Assembly: GCF_030160455.1 (NCBI RefSeq)
Contig: NZ_BSOJ01000006.1
Coordinates: 124,001-188,000 of the forward strand
Direction: 5' to 3'
Source: Limnobacter litoralis
Lineage (GTDB): Bacteria > Pseudomonadota > Gammaproteobacteria > Burkholderiales > Burkholderiaceae_B
Length of the DNA stretch: 64,000 bases
The translations under genes and the position numbers were made by a program. This document shows, piece by piece, positions 1 to 8,379 of this stretch. Numbering within the stretch: the stretch's first letter is position 1; each line of letters begins with the position of its first letter. Under the pieces are notes generated by a model that did not search any database, was not told where the DNA came from, and saw only the letters and a program-made list of their open reading frames with translations.

Positions 1-300
1 CACGTCGGCGAACTGGTGACCTTTCTGGCCAGTGTCAACTACACGGGCAAGTCGTCCATGGAAATCGGCATCAAGGTCATTTCTGAAAACATTCATCAAG
101 GCATCGCGACCCACACCAACAGCTGCTTCTTCACCATGGTGGCGGTCGATCACGAAGGCAACCCGGCGCGCGTGCCCCCTTTCCGGCCCGAGAGCGACGA
201 TGAAAAACGCAGACACCAAAAAGCCCTGATCAGGAAGCAATTGCGACAGGAACTTGAAAAACGCTACGACGACGCCATGTCAGATGTCCAGACACAGTGA
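1..300 (+). CDS. Acyl-CoA thioesterase, hotdog fold (5' end missing)
   Basis: The reading frame is open from the first base and ends at the TGA at 298-300, so only the C-terminal 99 residues are present. The segment with [14 protein letters not shown] and [13 protein letters not shown] matches the second half of the hotdog domain of YciA/BACH-type acyl-CoA thioester hydrolases, which release free fatty acids from acyl-CoA in the cytosol. A charged helical tail of about 30 residues, rich in Lys, Arg and Glu, follows, as is usual in the family. The start codon and perhaps 40-50 residues lie outside the window. The family is clear; the chain-length specificity is not. Confidence 0.85.
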   Translation, partial: HVGELVTFLASVNYTGKSSMEIGIKVISENIHQGIATHTNSCFFTMVAVDHEGNPARVPPFRPESDDEKRRHQKALIRKQLRQELEKRYDDAMSDVQTQ

Positions 301-314
301 ACAGGAACCCCACC

Positions 315-794
315 ATGGCCGCATTCCGAATTGCAGTCCCGTTGTTGATGTTGTCCGTTTTCGCCGCTTCGCCTCTTCGTGCCGAAGAAATCGGCGCTGT
401 GAACACCAACTTCAAACTGTTTGGTTCCGACAAAATCGTCGTGGAGGCCTTTGACGACCCACTGGTCGGCGGGGTGACTTGCTACGTCTCCAAAGCCAAA
501 ACAGGTGGACTTTCAGGCGCCGTTGGCGTGGCTGAAGACACCTCCGACGCGTCCATTGCCTGTCGTCAAACAGGCCCACTGGTGTTCAAAAGCCCACTGC
601 CCAAGAAGGAAGTGGTGTTCACCGAACGCCGTAGCCTTGTTTTCAAATCCCTGCAGGTGGTCCGGTTTGTGGACACTCAGCGCAACGCGCTGGTTTATCT
701 CACCTATTCCGACAGGGTGGTCTCGGGCAGTCCGAAAAATGCGATCACCGCGGTGGCCCCGGCCAACGGTGAACGCATTCCGGTGAAGCCTTAG
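315..794 (+). CDS. creA: CreA family periplasmic protein
   Basis: A 159-residue protein with an N-terminal signal peptide of about 22 residues that ends near SPLRAEE. The mature part carries the CreA hallmarks [35 protein letters not shown] and [15 protein letters not shown]. CreA is a conserved, probably periplasmic protein of unknown biochemical role. The ATG at 315 is preferred because the signal peptide begins there; an in-frame GTG at 297 overlaps the stop of the thioesterase gene and would add six residues. The two genes are almost contiguous and probably co-transcribed. The 3' end converges with the acylase gene at 797, leaving 2 bp and no visible terminator. Confidence 0.9.
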   Translation: MAAFRIAVPLLMLSVFAASPLRAEEIGAVNTNFKLFGSDKIVVEAFDDPLVGGVTCYVSKAKTGGLSGAVGVAEDTSDASIACRQTGPLVFKSPLPKKEVVFTERRSLVFKSLQVVRFVDTQRNALVYLTYSDRVVSGSPKNAITAVAPANGERIPVKP

Positions 795-796
795 GC

Positions 797-3460
797 TCAG
801 TTGCCTGTCAGTTCCAGCGTTGGCTCAATTTTTGAAGCCTCGATCTGGGCTGGCGTAAAGGGCAGTGTCAGCCAGTTTTTGGCAGAATACGCCCGAGTGT
901 AATCCGCGAAGTGCGGGTTGCCCGGGTCGGTGGATTCCGAATAGGTCAGCAGGGCATCCGCCTTGGGTTCACCATCTGCCCCCCAGGTTACGGCCTGAAT
1001 ATAACTGTTGCCGTAAACCACGTGATAGCCGGTTTTGTCGAGGAAGGTGGGCTCGTTTTTGACCACCGTAAACGCGCCAGCGGCACCCGAACCCCCAAAG
1101 ATCGGAATGTTCAAATCCTTCTGCACCCCCGAATGCTGGATGTTGCCCAGCGGCTCATCCATGGCAAAGCCTGAGGCCTGAACCGCATCAATGGCATCAG
1201 CGAACGCGGTCAAGGTCAGCGGATTGGCCACATTCAAACCGTTGGGCGTGTTGACTGGATCGTTGGACGCAAAGCCATTTACCCAGAAGTTAGTCGGCAA
1301 TGAAACCGGCAAGGGGCTTGCAACAGGCAGGTTGAGCGGCGGTAAAGCCACAGGCGACCGAACCGACTGCCCCCCGGCAGAAATGCCCGGGTTCTGAATC
1401 GCGCGGAGCCAGAACTCCTGCCACAAATGGGCGCCTTTGCTGTCCAGATTGGCCCGCCCATCCCACGCAGCCAGCGCAGCACAGGCCTGCGCGGTTTGAA
1501 CTGGCTTCAAGCCGGAAGTCAGCAACATCGGACTTTGGCAAATGGTATTGAGCACCGTTGTTTTTGCCAGCGTGGCCGAGTACAACTCGCTGCCCAACAC
1601 AATCTTTTCCAGGGTCTTCTGGTCCATCTTGCTACCGGGCAGGCCGTCCGTGCCGGCAAGCCTTCGCTGGGCCTGCAAAATACACAGCCGGGTGCGCAAG
1701 CTTCTTTGTGTGTTTTCATCACCAATAATCCGGCTGTAACCGGTCAGTGGTTGCGCTGGGTTGGTCAACCAATAACTGTCATTGCAGTTGTGAACAAAGT
1801 CGGTGCGCATCAGCGTTGGCAAGTGGCTGGCGCCAAAAATACCGGGGGCGGGTGCATCGGCATCCGTGTCCCATTCACAGCTTGACTTGCTGCCGTCCAG
1901 CACCGGCAAGCCTGGCGAAAGCTGACCGACCACGGTGTTGAAAGGCTCAGACTTGCATTGGGCCACTTTTTGATCCGTGACATTGGGCACCACCGTGACA
2001 TCCCCGTAATACACCGGTTGACCGGGCCCGCTGGCCACGGTATTCACCCACGGTACGCCCAACACGGTTTTCTGCAACTGAATGAACTCGTCCAGCGACT
2101 TGGCCATGTTCCACTGGGCAAACTGGTTGATCAGCCGGTCGTTTTCCAGATTCGCATCGCGAAGCGTGAAGGCGGTTGCGTTGTTCCACCCAAGCACAGG
2201 CACACCACTGGCCTTTAACACCAACATCGGCCCGAAATGCGAGCGATACAGCGTGCGCTTGACCGTGGTCAGTGAGCCATCGGCTTGCTTGACCTGCACT
2301 TCCAGTGGCATGGCCGTCATGTCGCGCATCTTGCCGTCGTACATGTACTGCGTCGGGTTCAGCGGATTCAACTGCAACTGATAAAAAGTGAATCGATAAG
2401 CCGTGGAGACCGTGTGGCTCCAGGCCACATTTTCGTTAAAGCCAATCAACACAGCAGGCACGCCGTACAAACCAACACCCATGATGTCGAGCTTCTTTTG
2501 CCCCTGGTTGATCAAAGTGGCATGGCTCAAATACAAACGCTCCGTGCCTCGCCATGGAAAATGAGGATTGCCGTACACAATCGACTGCCCATCCGTGGTT
2601 GCGTCTTTGCCGAAGGCGTACATGTTGCTGCCGAAGCGGTCCTTCTCCTGCATTTCGGTCAGCGGGTTGGGTTTGGCTTTCAACAAGGCCACCATCTGCG
2701 CAGGTTTGACTGAAGAGGGCTTCAAACGGCTGGCGGTCACAGGAAGCCCCGCGGGCGGCTGGGCATTGCCGATTTCATTGACAAACACGGATGAGCTGGC
2801 AAGCACCGCCAATCGCACGAAGCGACGATACATGTCCGCCTCAGTGATGGGCTGCAACCAGTCTGAATTGGCGCACGCTGAATTGGCCAACACGGTGCTT
2901 CCATCAGGCTGCTTGTAAGTGTGCTGACCCGCCTTCAACTCGGCAATGTACCGGTTCACACCCGCCACATAGCCTTTGACGACCTGCTGATAATCCGGAA
3001 TGGTTTTGTCACGGGTTCGTTCCCAGGCATTTCGCATCACCCCGTCTGGCCCCTTCTCCGGATAGGCAAACAGGCTCTTCCAGAAGAAGTCGCTGGTCAA
3101 GTTGTCGGCCGTAGAGCCGTTGGGCTCAATGGTGTAGGTGCCGGTCGATCCGAAGTAACGCGAACGCTCACCACGAATCGTGATCAGATCGTTCAGAAAC
3201 ACACAGAGATTGTCTTGCGCAAAGGCATAGCCCTGGCCATAGCCCAAGCTGCCGAAATCAGCCGCCTTGATGTGAGGCACGCCATATTGGGTTCGGGTAA
3301 TGCTGACTTTGTACAGGCTGTTGCCGCCCGCCTCGCTGCCGGTCACCACGCTGCCACTTGGGCCCACAGCACTGCCCGTGGCTGAATTGTCAGACCCGCC
3401 ACCCAGGCATCCACCCAAAGCAACAACCGCCACAGTGCTGAATATCCAGCCTGATCTCAT
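797..3460 (-). CDS. Penicillin amidase/AHL acylase-family lipoprotein
   Basis: An 887-residue member of the N-terminal nucleophile hydrolase family that includes penicillin acylase, aculeacin A acylase and PvdQ-type acyl-homoserine lactone acylases. These proteins cut themselves into two chains and hydrolyse amide bonds of acylated substrates. The N terminus is a lipoprotein signal with lipobox ALGGC (Cys18), so membrane anchoring is likely. Early sequence RTQYGVPHIKA and GYGQGYAFAQDNLC matches the alpha chain. The predicted autocleavage nucleophile is Ser278 in RFGSNMYAFG. A GAGGAG-like ribosome site lies before the ATG. The substrate cannot be read from sequence; AHLs, beta-lactams and lipopeptides are all possible. 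Confidence 0.85.
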   Translation of the reverse strand: MRSGWIFSTVAVVALGGCLGGGSDNSATGSAVGPSGSVVTGSEAGGNSLYKVSITRTQYGVPHIKAADFGSLGYGQGYAFAQDNLCVFLNDLITIRGERSRYFGSTGTYTIEPNGSTADNLTSDFFWKSLFAYPEKGPDGVMRNAWERTRDKTIPDYQQVVKGYVAGVNRYIAELKAGQHTYKQPDGSTVLANSACANSDWLQPITEADMYRRFVRLAVLASSSVFVNEIGNAQPPAGLPVTASRLKPSSVKPAQMVALLKAKPNPLTEMQEKDRFGSNMYAFGKDATTDGQSIVYGNPHFPWRGTERLYLSHATLINQGQKKLDIMGVGLYGVPAVLIGFNENVAWSHTVSTAYRFTFYQLQLNPLNPTQYMYDGKMRDMTAMPLEVQVKQADGSLTTVKRTLYRSHFGPMLVLKASGVPVLGWNNATAFTLRDANLENDRLINQFAQWNMAKSLDEFIQLQKTVLGVPWVNTVASGPGQPVYYGDVTVVPNVTDQKVAQCKSEPFNTVVGQLSPGLPVLDGSKSSCEWDTDADAPAPGIFGASHLPTLMRTDFVHNCNDSYWLTNPAQPLTGYSRIIGDENTQRSLRTRLCILQAQRRLAGTDGLPGSKMDQKTLEKIVLGSELYSATLAKTTVLNTICQSPMLLTSGLKPVQTAQACAALAAWDGRANLDSKGAHLWQEFWLRAIQNPGISAGGQSVRSPVALPPLNLPVASPLPVSLPTNFWVNGFASNDPVNTPNGLNVANPLTLTAFADAIDAVQASGFAMDEPLGNIQHSGVQKDLNIPIFGGSGAAGAFTVVKNEPTFLDKTGYHVVYGNSYIQAVTWGADGEPKADALLTYSESTDPGNPHFADYTRAYSAKNWLTLPFTPAQIEASKIEPTLELTGN

Positions 3461-3490
3461 ATCCTGTCTCCTCGCCGTTTTATTACTAAA

Positions 3491-3500
3491 AACGTTCGTT
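3491..3500. promoter_or_regulatory. Small inverted repeat upstream of acylase gene
   Basis: AACGTTCGTT (AACG-N2-CGTT) lies about 30 bp upstream of the acylase ATG, in an AT-rich stretch. On the minus strand TTGAAT and CATAAA spaced by 17 bp, just upstream of it, form a weak promoter candidate, which would place this repeat near the transcription start. Such short repeats can be operators, but the match is too small to assign a regulator. Confidence 0.25.
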
Positions 3501-3643
3501 AATTTTCTTTATGTAATTTCTGATACTTGAATTCAACGGGTTTGGATGATCGGGGGCAGCGCACACTTAGAGTGTTTATTCTTTGTATCAGCGTCATCAA
3601 TCGCTTATTTTTGAGGCCTCAATGGCCCACTCGCACACGTCAA

Positions 3644-4369
3644 ATGAACCTGCAGGAATTCGAAAAAAGATACGGTACAGGCATCACCAAGCCCAAGTTG
3701 AGCCTGCTGACCACAGAGGCCCGCACCCCGCTGGAATTGACCCGACTGGCGATGAGCTGGAATTTTTTGCCGCGCAAGAACGTTGGACAAGGTGAACCAG
3801 TATTGTTGTTACCCGGGTTTGGCACCCATTCCGCCAGCATGGCGTTGATTGCGCGCTACCTGAAATCCATCGGCTACAAACCCGCTTACTGGTCTGCCGG
3901 TTTCAACAACGGTGACACGCCGGGCCTGCTTCCCGGGGTCATCGACGACATCAAAAAGCTGAGTGACCAACACGGAAACCCCGTGAAGCTGGTGGGCTGG
4001 AGCTTGGGTGGCTACCTGGCGCGCGAAGCTGCGCGTGACACCCAACAGTCTGTGTCGCGCATTGTCACCATCGGAAGCCCGGTACTGGGTGGCCCCAAGT
4101 ACACCGCCATGAAGCGCCTGTATGAATTGAAGGGAACCAATCTGGACGAGATTTTGTCAAAAACCCTGAAAAGGTTTGAAAATCCGATTGTTTGTCCGAT
4201 TGTGGCGATGTATTCCAAGCGTGACTCCATCGTTGGCTGGCAGGCCTGTATAGACCGGTTCTCGCCCAACGTTGAACACCTTGAAATTCAGACGCCCCAT
4301 TTGGCAATGGGTATCAGCAAGGAAGTCATCCAGCTGTTGCCCAAAGCGCTGGGAACGCCTTTGAAGTGA
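3644..4369 (+). CDS. Alpha/beta hydrolase, lipase-like
   Basis: A 241-residue cytosolic alpha/beta hydrolase with no signal peptide. The oxyanion region PVLLLPGFGT is followed by the nucleophile elbow GWSLGG with Ser120. Likely remaining triad members are the Asp in YSKRDSIVGW and the His in TPHLAMG. The GSPVLGG segment after the third strand resembles triacylglycerol lipase/PGAP1-like esterases. The frame is open upstream to 3527, but the ATG at 3644 starts a sequence with normal soluble character, whereas the upstream extension reads like non-coding sequence. The gene is divergent from the acylase gene. The natural ester or amide substrate is unknown. Confidence 0.8.
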   Translation: MNLQEFEKRYGTGITKPKLSLLTTEARTPLELTRLAMSWNFLPRKNVGQGEPVLLLPGFGTHSASMALIARYLKSIGYKPAYWSAGFNNGDTPGLLPGVIDDIKKLSDQHGNPVKLVGWSLGGYLAREAARDTQQSVSRIVTIGSPVLGGPKYTAMKRLYELKGTNLDEILSKTLKRFENPIVCPIVAMYSKRDSIVGWQACIDRFSPNVEHLEIQTPHLAMGISKEVIQLLPKALGTPLK

Positions 4370-4435
4370 ACAGCGCTGCGTGGTGAACACCGGGTTCAAA
4401 CCTTGAATTGTGTCGAACAAAACAAGGGAAAAAAC

Positions 4436-5032
4436 ATGATCCGAGAACACTATCAGGCACTTGACCACATCAGCGCACAAGCCAGCGACGTCATCGGGAT
4501 CAGCGACCCCACCCGCCCCGTCAAACTCAGGGCAGATTCTCCGGCCTTTGACGCCATGACCGATCTTCGAAAGGTTCACCCTGTCAGCGTGACCCCGGCC
4601 GAGACACTCGACGAAGCGCATTCCACCATGATCGTGTGCGGCGTCAAACTTCTGTTTGTGAAAAACGCGCAAGGCCATTTGTGTGGCTTGTTGACTGCGG
4701 CTGATCTTGCGGGCGAGCGCGCCATGCAGGAAGCCCAGAACACGGGAAGAACGGTGCCGGAACTCACTGTGGCAGATCTGATGACCGAAGTGCCCGACAT
4801 TGAATTTTTGGAGTTTTCAACGGTGGCACGGGCTGAAATAGGGCACATTGTCGCCACCCTGAAAGAACACAACCGCCAACACGCGCTGGTGGTGGACAAA
4901 CAGCCCGGCAAGATGCAGGTGGTTGGTCTTTTTTCGGCAACCCAGATCGCTCGGCAAATGGGTGTGCCCTTGAGCGCACCGGTCAGGGCCAGCACATTTG
5001 CCGAAATTGAGGCGGTGGTGGCCTCCGTCTGA
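4436..5032 (+). CDS. CBS-domain protein
   Basis: A 198-residue protein with a pair of CBS motifs, roughly residues 45-105 (MTDLRKVHPVSVTPAETLDEA ... HLCGLLTAADLAG) and 118-185 (VADLMTEVP ... VVGLFSATQIARQMG). CBS pairs bind adenosine nucleotides and regulate partner proteins; no catalytic domain is attached here, so it is probably a stand-alone sensor or effector. The ATG at 4436 has an AAGGGA ribosome site; the upstream extension of the frame to 4403 lacks support. It lies 66 bp after the hydrolase gene on the same strand. The partner is unknown. Confidence 0.8.
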   Translation: MIREHYQALDHISAQASDVIGISDPTRPVKLRADSPAFDAMTDLRKVHPVSVTPAETLDEAHSTMIVCGVKLLFVKNAQGHLCGLLTAADLAGERAMQEAQNTGRTVPELTVADLMTEVPDIEFLEFSTVARAEIGHIVATLKEHNRQHALVVDKQPGKMQVVGLFSATQIARQMGVPLSAPVRASTFAEIEAVVASV

Positions 5033-5056
5033 AGCCACCCTGGAAAGTCCGGCAGC

Positions 5057-5653
5057 CTAGTCCTGCTGGACTGCCTCGATTGAAATCAAGACCTTCACTT
5101 CGGGTTTGAAGCCCTTGTCCAGCGCATAAGTCATTCCGAAATCACCTCGGTTGAAATGCGCCTCTGCGTCTGCGCCACAGGCCATTCTTTTGATGAAGGT
5201 GTTCATCTTGCACAGAAACTGATTGACCTTCAGGTTCACCGGTTTGGTGACGCCCAGCAGTGTCAATTCGCCAATCACCTCCACGGGTTGACCATTTTCA
5301 AAGCGCATCGACTTGCCGACATAATGAATCGTTGGATATTTTTCAACATTGAACATGTCGGCGCTGCGGGCCCGTTCATTCATCTTTGCATTGCCAAAAT
5401 TCAGGCTTTCAGACTGAATGGTAATGTCCACAGTGCCGGTCTTTGCTGCCCGGTCCAAGCTGACAGTCCCGCTTGATTTCTCGAACTTGCCACGCCACAG
5501 CGACAGTCCGCCCATGTGATCCGCTTCAAACGACGGATAAGTGTGGCCTGGGTCCACCAAATAATGCTCGACAGCCGCTTGCGCCGGCAGTGCGGCAAAC
5601 TGCGCTGCTGCAAGAACCAGTGCAGCACCCCAACTCTTCTGCTTTAAATTCAT
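5057..5653 (-). CDS. YceI family periplasmic protein (copy 1)
   Basis: A 198-residue exported protein with a clear signal peptide (cleavage near LPAQAAV) followed by a YceI lipocalin-like beta-barrel: VDPGHTYPSFEADHMGG, KSSGTVSLDRAAKTGTVDI, FNVEKYPTIHYVGKS and VIGELTLLGVTKPVNL. YceI proteins hold a polyisoprenoid or similar lipid in a hydrophobic tunnel. This is the last gene of a three-gene minus-strand operon, 32 bp after a second YceI gene and downstream of cytochrome b561. That arrangement is common in proteobacteria and suggests a quinone- or isoprenoid-linked redox job in the periplasm. Two cysteines near the C terminus (FLCKMN, MACGAD) may form a disulfide. Confidence 0.92.
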   Translation of the reverse strand: MNLKQKSWGAALVLAAAQFAALPAQAAVEHYLVDPGHTYPSFEADHMGGLSLWRGKFEKSSGTVSLDRAAKTGTVDITIQSESLNFGNAKMNERARSADMFNVEKYPTIHYVGKSMRFENGQPVEVIGELTLLGVTKPVNLKVNQFLCKMNTFIKRMACGADAEAHFNRGDFGMTYALDKGFKPEVKVLISIEAVQQD

Positions 5654-5685
5654 TGAACACTCCCTGACTGTTTGTACTTTTGGAT

Positions 5686-6258
5686 TTATTTGGACTGGCC
5701 CGGTGTGGCCACCGCCAGGCGAAATTCAACCACCACGGCATTGTCCACCAGAGAAGTGTCGCCCCAGTCACCCTGGCCGACACCATAATCCAGCCGTTGA
5801 ATGGTCGCTTTGCCCGTAAAAATCTGCTTGCCTGCGGATTGAATGACCTTAACCGGAAACTGGACCTTGCGAGTCTTGCCCCTCAGCGTCAGCTCGCCCT
5901 CACCTTGATAATGATCGCCTTGCGGTTTTACAGACGTCACCTTGAAGGTTGCCTTGGGAAACTGATTGGCAGCGAACCAGTCCGGCCCCGCCAGTTCCTT
6001 GTTGTATTCCGCGTCGCCGAGGTCGTAACTGCTGGCAAGCACGTCCAGGTTCGCCTGAATTTTTTCAGGCGCTTTGGAGTTGAAATTCACATCACCCGAG
6101 AACTGCTTGAATTCGCCAGTCACCGGCACATTGTATTGCTTGAAGGTCGCCTTCAAAAAGCTGTCAGCCCTGATCACCGGGGCTGCCTGAACTGAAGAAA
6201 CGGGGGCCAGCCCGAACAACATCAAGGCCAACCCTACACCACCAAACTCACGCCTCAT
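5686..6258 (-). CDS. YceI family periplasmic protein (copy 2)
   Basis: A 190-residue YceI-type protein with signal peptide (cleavage near SVQAAP). The mature domain has the SFLKATFKQYNVPVTGEF start, DYGVGQGDWGDTSLV near the C terminus and the LTLRGKTRKVQFPV strand. It diverges from copy 1 and resembles the YceI subgroup that begins with a short linker rather than the VDPxH motif. The ATG at 6258 is chosen because GGGGAAGG lies 8 bases upstream; a GTG at 6276 would add six residues. It sits between cytochrome b561 and copy 1 in one operon, so the two paralogues were probably kept for different ligands or as partners. Confidence 0.88.
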   Translation of the reverse strand: MRREFGGVGLALMLFGLAPVSSVQAAPVIRADSFLKATFKQYNVPVTGEFKQFSGDVNFNSKAPEKIQANLDVLASSYDLGDAEYNKELAGPDWFAANQFPKATFKVTSVKPQGDHYQGEGELTLRGKTRKVQFPVKVIQSAGKQIFTGKATIQRLDYGVGQGDWGDTSLVDNAVVVEFRLAVATPGQSK

Positions 6259-6277
6259 TGACTGCACCTTCCCCACA

Positions 6278-6838
6278 CTATTCCACCCGCATTCCGGGAA
6301 TCATTCGACCCAGAATACCCTCGCGATTCAGATAATGATGTTTCAAAGCCATCAAAATATGACCCGCCACCAAAATCATCAAACCCCATGCAAACCACTC
6401 GTGCAACTCATGAAACAGTTCTTTCAAGTGAGGGTCTTTTCCGATGATCACGGGCAATGGAATCACGCCAAACCAAACCACAGGATACCCCGCCGTCAAA
6501 CTGTTCAAATACCCCAGAATTGGCACTGCAAACATCATGAGATACAAAACCACATGACCCGCCTTGGCCAGAAAAATAGACCGGTGGCCCCAGTGCGCTG
6601 GGTATTTCGGCGATTTGTTGGACAACTTGACGAACAGGCGCAGGCTGATCAGCAAAAAGAGAGTGACCCCCAACCACTTGTGCCAGTTGATCAAGCGGAT
6701 TTTCTCGGGCGTAATGCCAGGTATGTCCGTCATGTACAAACCCACCCCAAAAGCCGTAAAAATGCCAAAGGCGACGAGCCAGTGCAGCGCAATCATCGAT
6801 GGACGATACTGCCGATTTTCTGTTAAAACGCTTCTCAC
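6278..6838 (-). CDS. Cytochrome b561
   Basis: A 186-residue inner-membrane cytochrome b561 of the bacterial CybB type, with four hydrophobic helices. Heme-ligand histidines are expected in IALHWLVAF (helix 1), NWHKWLG, AGHVVLY and the final VAGHILMALKHH segment. CybB oxidises quinol and can pass electrons to superoxide or periplasmic acceptors. The start is a GTG at 6838 with AGAGGG five bases upstream; a second possible start lies inside the first residues. It is the first gene of the b561-YceI-YceI operon. The spacer to the divergent cytochrome c gene (6839-6999) must carry both promoters. Confidence 0.9.
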   Translation of the reverse strand: MRSVLTENRQYRPSMIALHWLVAFGIFTAFGVGLYMTDIPGITPEKIRLINWHKWLGVTLFLLISLRLFVKLSNKSPKYPAHWGHRSIFLAKAGHVVLYLMMFAVPILGYLNSLTAGYPVVWFGVIPLPVIIGKDPHLKELFHELHEWFAWGLMILVAGHILMALKHHYLNREGILGRMIPGMRVE

Positions 6839-6881
6839 GCCGACCCTCTTTGGTTCCGTTTAAGTATGATGTGACAGTAGA

Positions 6882-6912
6882 CTTTGGGTAAAAATCCTTT
6901 TCAGGCTACAAT
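6882..6912 (+). promoter_or_regulatory. Candidate promoter for cytochrome c gene
   Basis: TTGGGT, 17 bases, then TACAAT lie about 90 bp upstream of the cytochrome c ATG in the divergent spacer. The -10 element is good (5 of 6), the -35 is weak (3 of 6). It is the best sigma-70-like pair I can see there. Confidence 0.35.
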
Positions 6913-6999
6913 TTACCGCTGTTTTGCAGCTGAGTGCAGGCTTTCAGCACCAAACAAGGCAGCCCATCGGCCCCATTTGACATTCTTTCAGGACGTTGT

Positions 7000-7560
7000 A
7001 TGAGCGATTCACAAGAACACGAGCTACCTTTCAAAACACCCAAGCAGTTGATCGCCGCCATAGTTGCAGCATTTCTTGTTCCGATCTTCATCATTGTTCT
7101 GCTTGCCAATTACGTCACCACGGGTAACAAGCCTGCTGCGGGCAGTAATGCAATGACCGAACAGGCCATCGCGGAACGCATCAAACCTGTCGCACAGCTC
7201 AGCCTGGTGGATGCGAACGCACCCAAGGTGCTCAAAACCGGGGAAGAAGTGTACAAGGGTGTCTGCACGGGTTGCCATGCCACGGGTGCCGCCGGAGCCC
7301 CCATGTTTGGTGACAAGGGCCAATGGGGCCCACGCATCGCCAAGGGCTTCGACACCTTGTGGAAACACGCCGTGGCCGGCTACAACGCCATGCCCGCCAA
7401 AGGCGGCAATCCTGATCTTGATGACATTGAAGTGGCGCGTGCGGTGGTGTACATGACCAACGACGCGGGTGCCAACTTCAAGGCGCCTGAACCTGCTGCC
7501 CCAGAAGCCGCCGCAGCGGCAGCGCCAGACACAGCAGCCGCGCCGGCAGCCAGCAAATAA
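7000..7560 (+). CDS. Cytochrome c5-like, membrane-anchored
   Basis: A 186-residue monoheme c-type cytochrome. A single N-terminal transmembrane helix (about residues 17-38, LIAAIVAAFLVPIFIIVLLA) anchors the heme domain in the periplasm. The heme site is C89-T-G-C92-H93 and the distal ligand is Met131 in YNAMPAKGG, the pattern of cytochrome c5. The last 35 residues are a low-complexity Ala/Pro/Glu tail, probably a flexible linker-like end. It likely carries electrons to a terminal oxidase. The ATG at 7000 is chosen because it gives the usual short cytosolic N terminus; the frame is open upstream. Its 3' end converges with the tetR gene, leaving 6 bp. Confidence 0.92.
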   Translation: MSDSQEHELPFKTPKQLIAAIVAAFLVPIFIIVLLANYVTTGNKPAAGSNAMTEQAIAERIKPVAQLSLVDANAPKVLKTGEEVYKGVCTGCHATGAAGAPMFGDKGQWGPRIAKGFDTLWKHAVAGYNAMPAKGGNPDLDDIEVARAVVYMTNDAGANFKAPEPAAPEAAAAAAPDTAAAPAASK

Positions 7561-7566
7561 ACAGCA

Positions 7567-8244
7567 TTAAGCGGGGTTGGTGGGCAGCGCCAGGCTGACC
7601 GCAACCCCTCTGAAAATCAACATGGCATTGTCCACCACGTGTTCAACGGGTTTTCTGGATCCTTCAAGTGACCAGCGAGCCGCCATGTAAAGCACAGACC
7701 CCACCAAACCGGATGCCAATAGGGCTGAATCCAGCCTGTCGTCCCTGTTGTGTTGTGCAATCAGCGGCTTGGCCAGCGTTTCAAGCATGTCCACAAAGCT
7801 GTAAAGCGTGCGCAACGAAAGTTCTTCAAGCCGCTTGTTCACCGTCAACACCTCCACCAGCAAAATGCGTGCGGCTTCAGGGCGCGCCTTGAAATGCGAG
7901 AAAAACACCGTCAGGCCCCGCACTGCGGCCCTCTCCAGATCTTCTTCGTCGGTGGTTTGCAAAACGGACTGCAGCTCGACCTTGATGGCTTCCGTGATGT
8001 GCAAATAACAGGCTGTAAACAGCGCCTCTGCATTGGCGAATGATTCGTAAAAATAGCGCTCGGTCAAGCCGGCTTCCTGACAGAGTCCCTTGACCGTGGC
8101 CGCATGATATCCATCGCGACCAAAAATCTTGATGCCTGCTTGAATCAGTTTCAGACGACGCTCGGCCTTGCGGGTCTCATTGGAGACACCACGGTAACGG
8201 CGGCCTTTTTCCTTGACATCAGGCTCTGTCGATTTCACGTTCAT
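7567..8244 (-). CDS. TetR family transcriptional regulator
   Basis: A 225-residue regulator. Residues about 28-75 form the TetR helix-turn-helix: GIKIFGRDGYHAATVKGLCQ then EAGLTERYFYESFANAEALF. The C-terminal part is an all-helical ligand/dimer domain. It is divergent from a short-chain dehydrogenase gene, and the 135-bp spacer holds a 20-bp inverted repeat overlapping promoter elements in both directions. That layout is typical for a repressor that controls itself and the neighbouring enzyme. The inducer is unknown; fatty acyl or hydroxylated substrates of the dehydrogenase are candidates. Confidence 0.9.
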   Translation of the reverse strand: MNVKSTEPDVKEKGRRYRGVSNETRKAERRLKLIQAGIKIFGRDGYHAATVKGLCQEAGLTERYFYESFANAEALFTACYLHITEAIKVELQSVLQTTDEEDLERAAVRGLTVFFSHFKARPEAARILLVEVLTVNKRLEELSLRTLYSFVDMLETLAKPLIAQHNRDDRLDSALLASGLVGSVLYMAARWSLEGSRKPVEHVVDNAMLIFRGVAVSLALPTNPA

Positions 8245-8273
8245 GTTTGGAATAACAACTCAAATAAATACCA

Positions 8274-8302
8274 TTGACAGTATGTGGCCTCACGATTAAA
8301 TT
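8274..8302 (+). promoter_or_regulatory. Sigma-70-type promoter for the SDR gene
   Basis: TTGACA at 8274-8279, a 17-base spacer and TAAATT at 8297-8302, about 80 bp upstream of the SDR ATG. The -35 element is perfect. The -10 end overlaps the inverted repeat at 8301-8320, so a bound repressor would block initiation. Confidence 0.55.
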
Positions 8303-8307
8303 GACAA
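8279..8307 (-). promoter_or_regulatory. Candidate promoter for the tetR gene
   Basis: On the minus strand TTGTCA (8302-8307), a 17-base spacer and CATACT (8279-8284) point toward tetR. It overlaps the SDR promoter almost completely, so one operator could control both genes. Confidence 0.4.
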
Positions 8308-8320
8308 CCATTATTGTCAA
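8301..8320. promoter_or_regulatory. Probable TetR-type operator (inverted repeat)
   Basis: TTGACAA, six bases (CCATTA), then TTGTCAA: a perfect 7-bp inverted repeat of 20 bp total. It lies between the divergent tetR and SDR genes and overlaps promoter elements of both. Size and position suit a TetR dimer. Assignment to the adjacent regulator is inference. Confidence 0.6.
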
Positions 8321-8379
8321 AATCAACAAGCTCTCATCGTCCAGGTGAAGGCCCCATTCTAACTTTTGGAGACAAGCAG

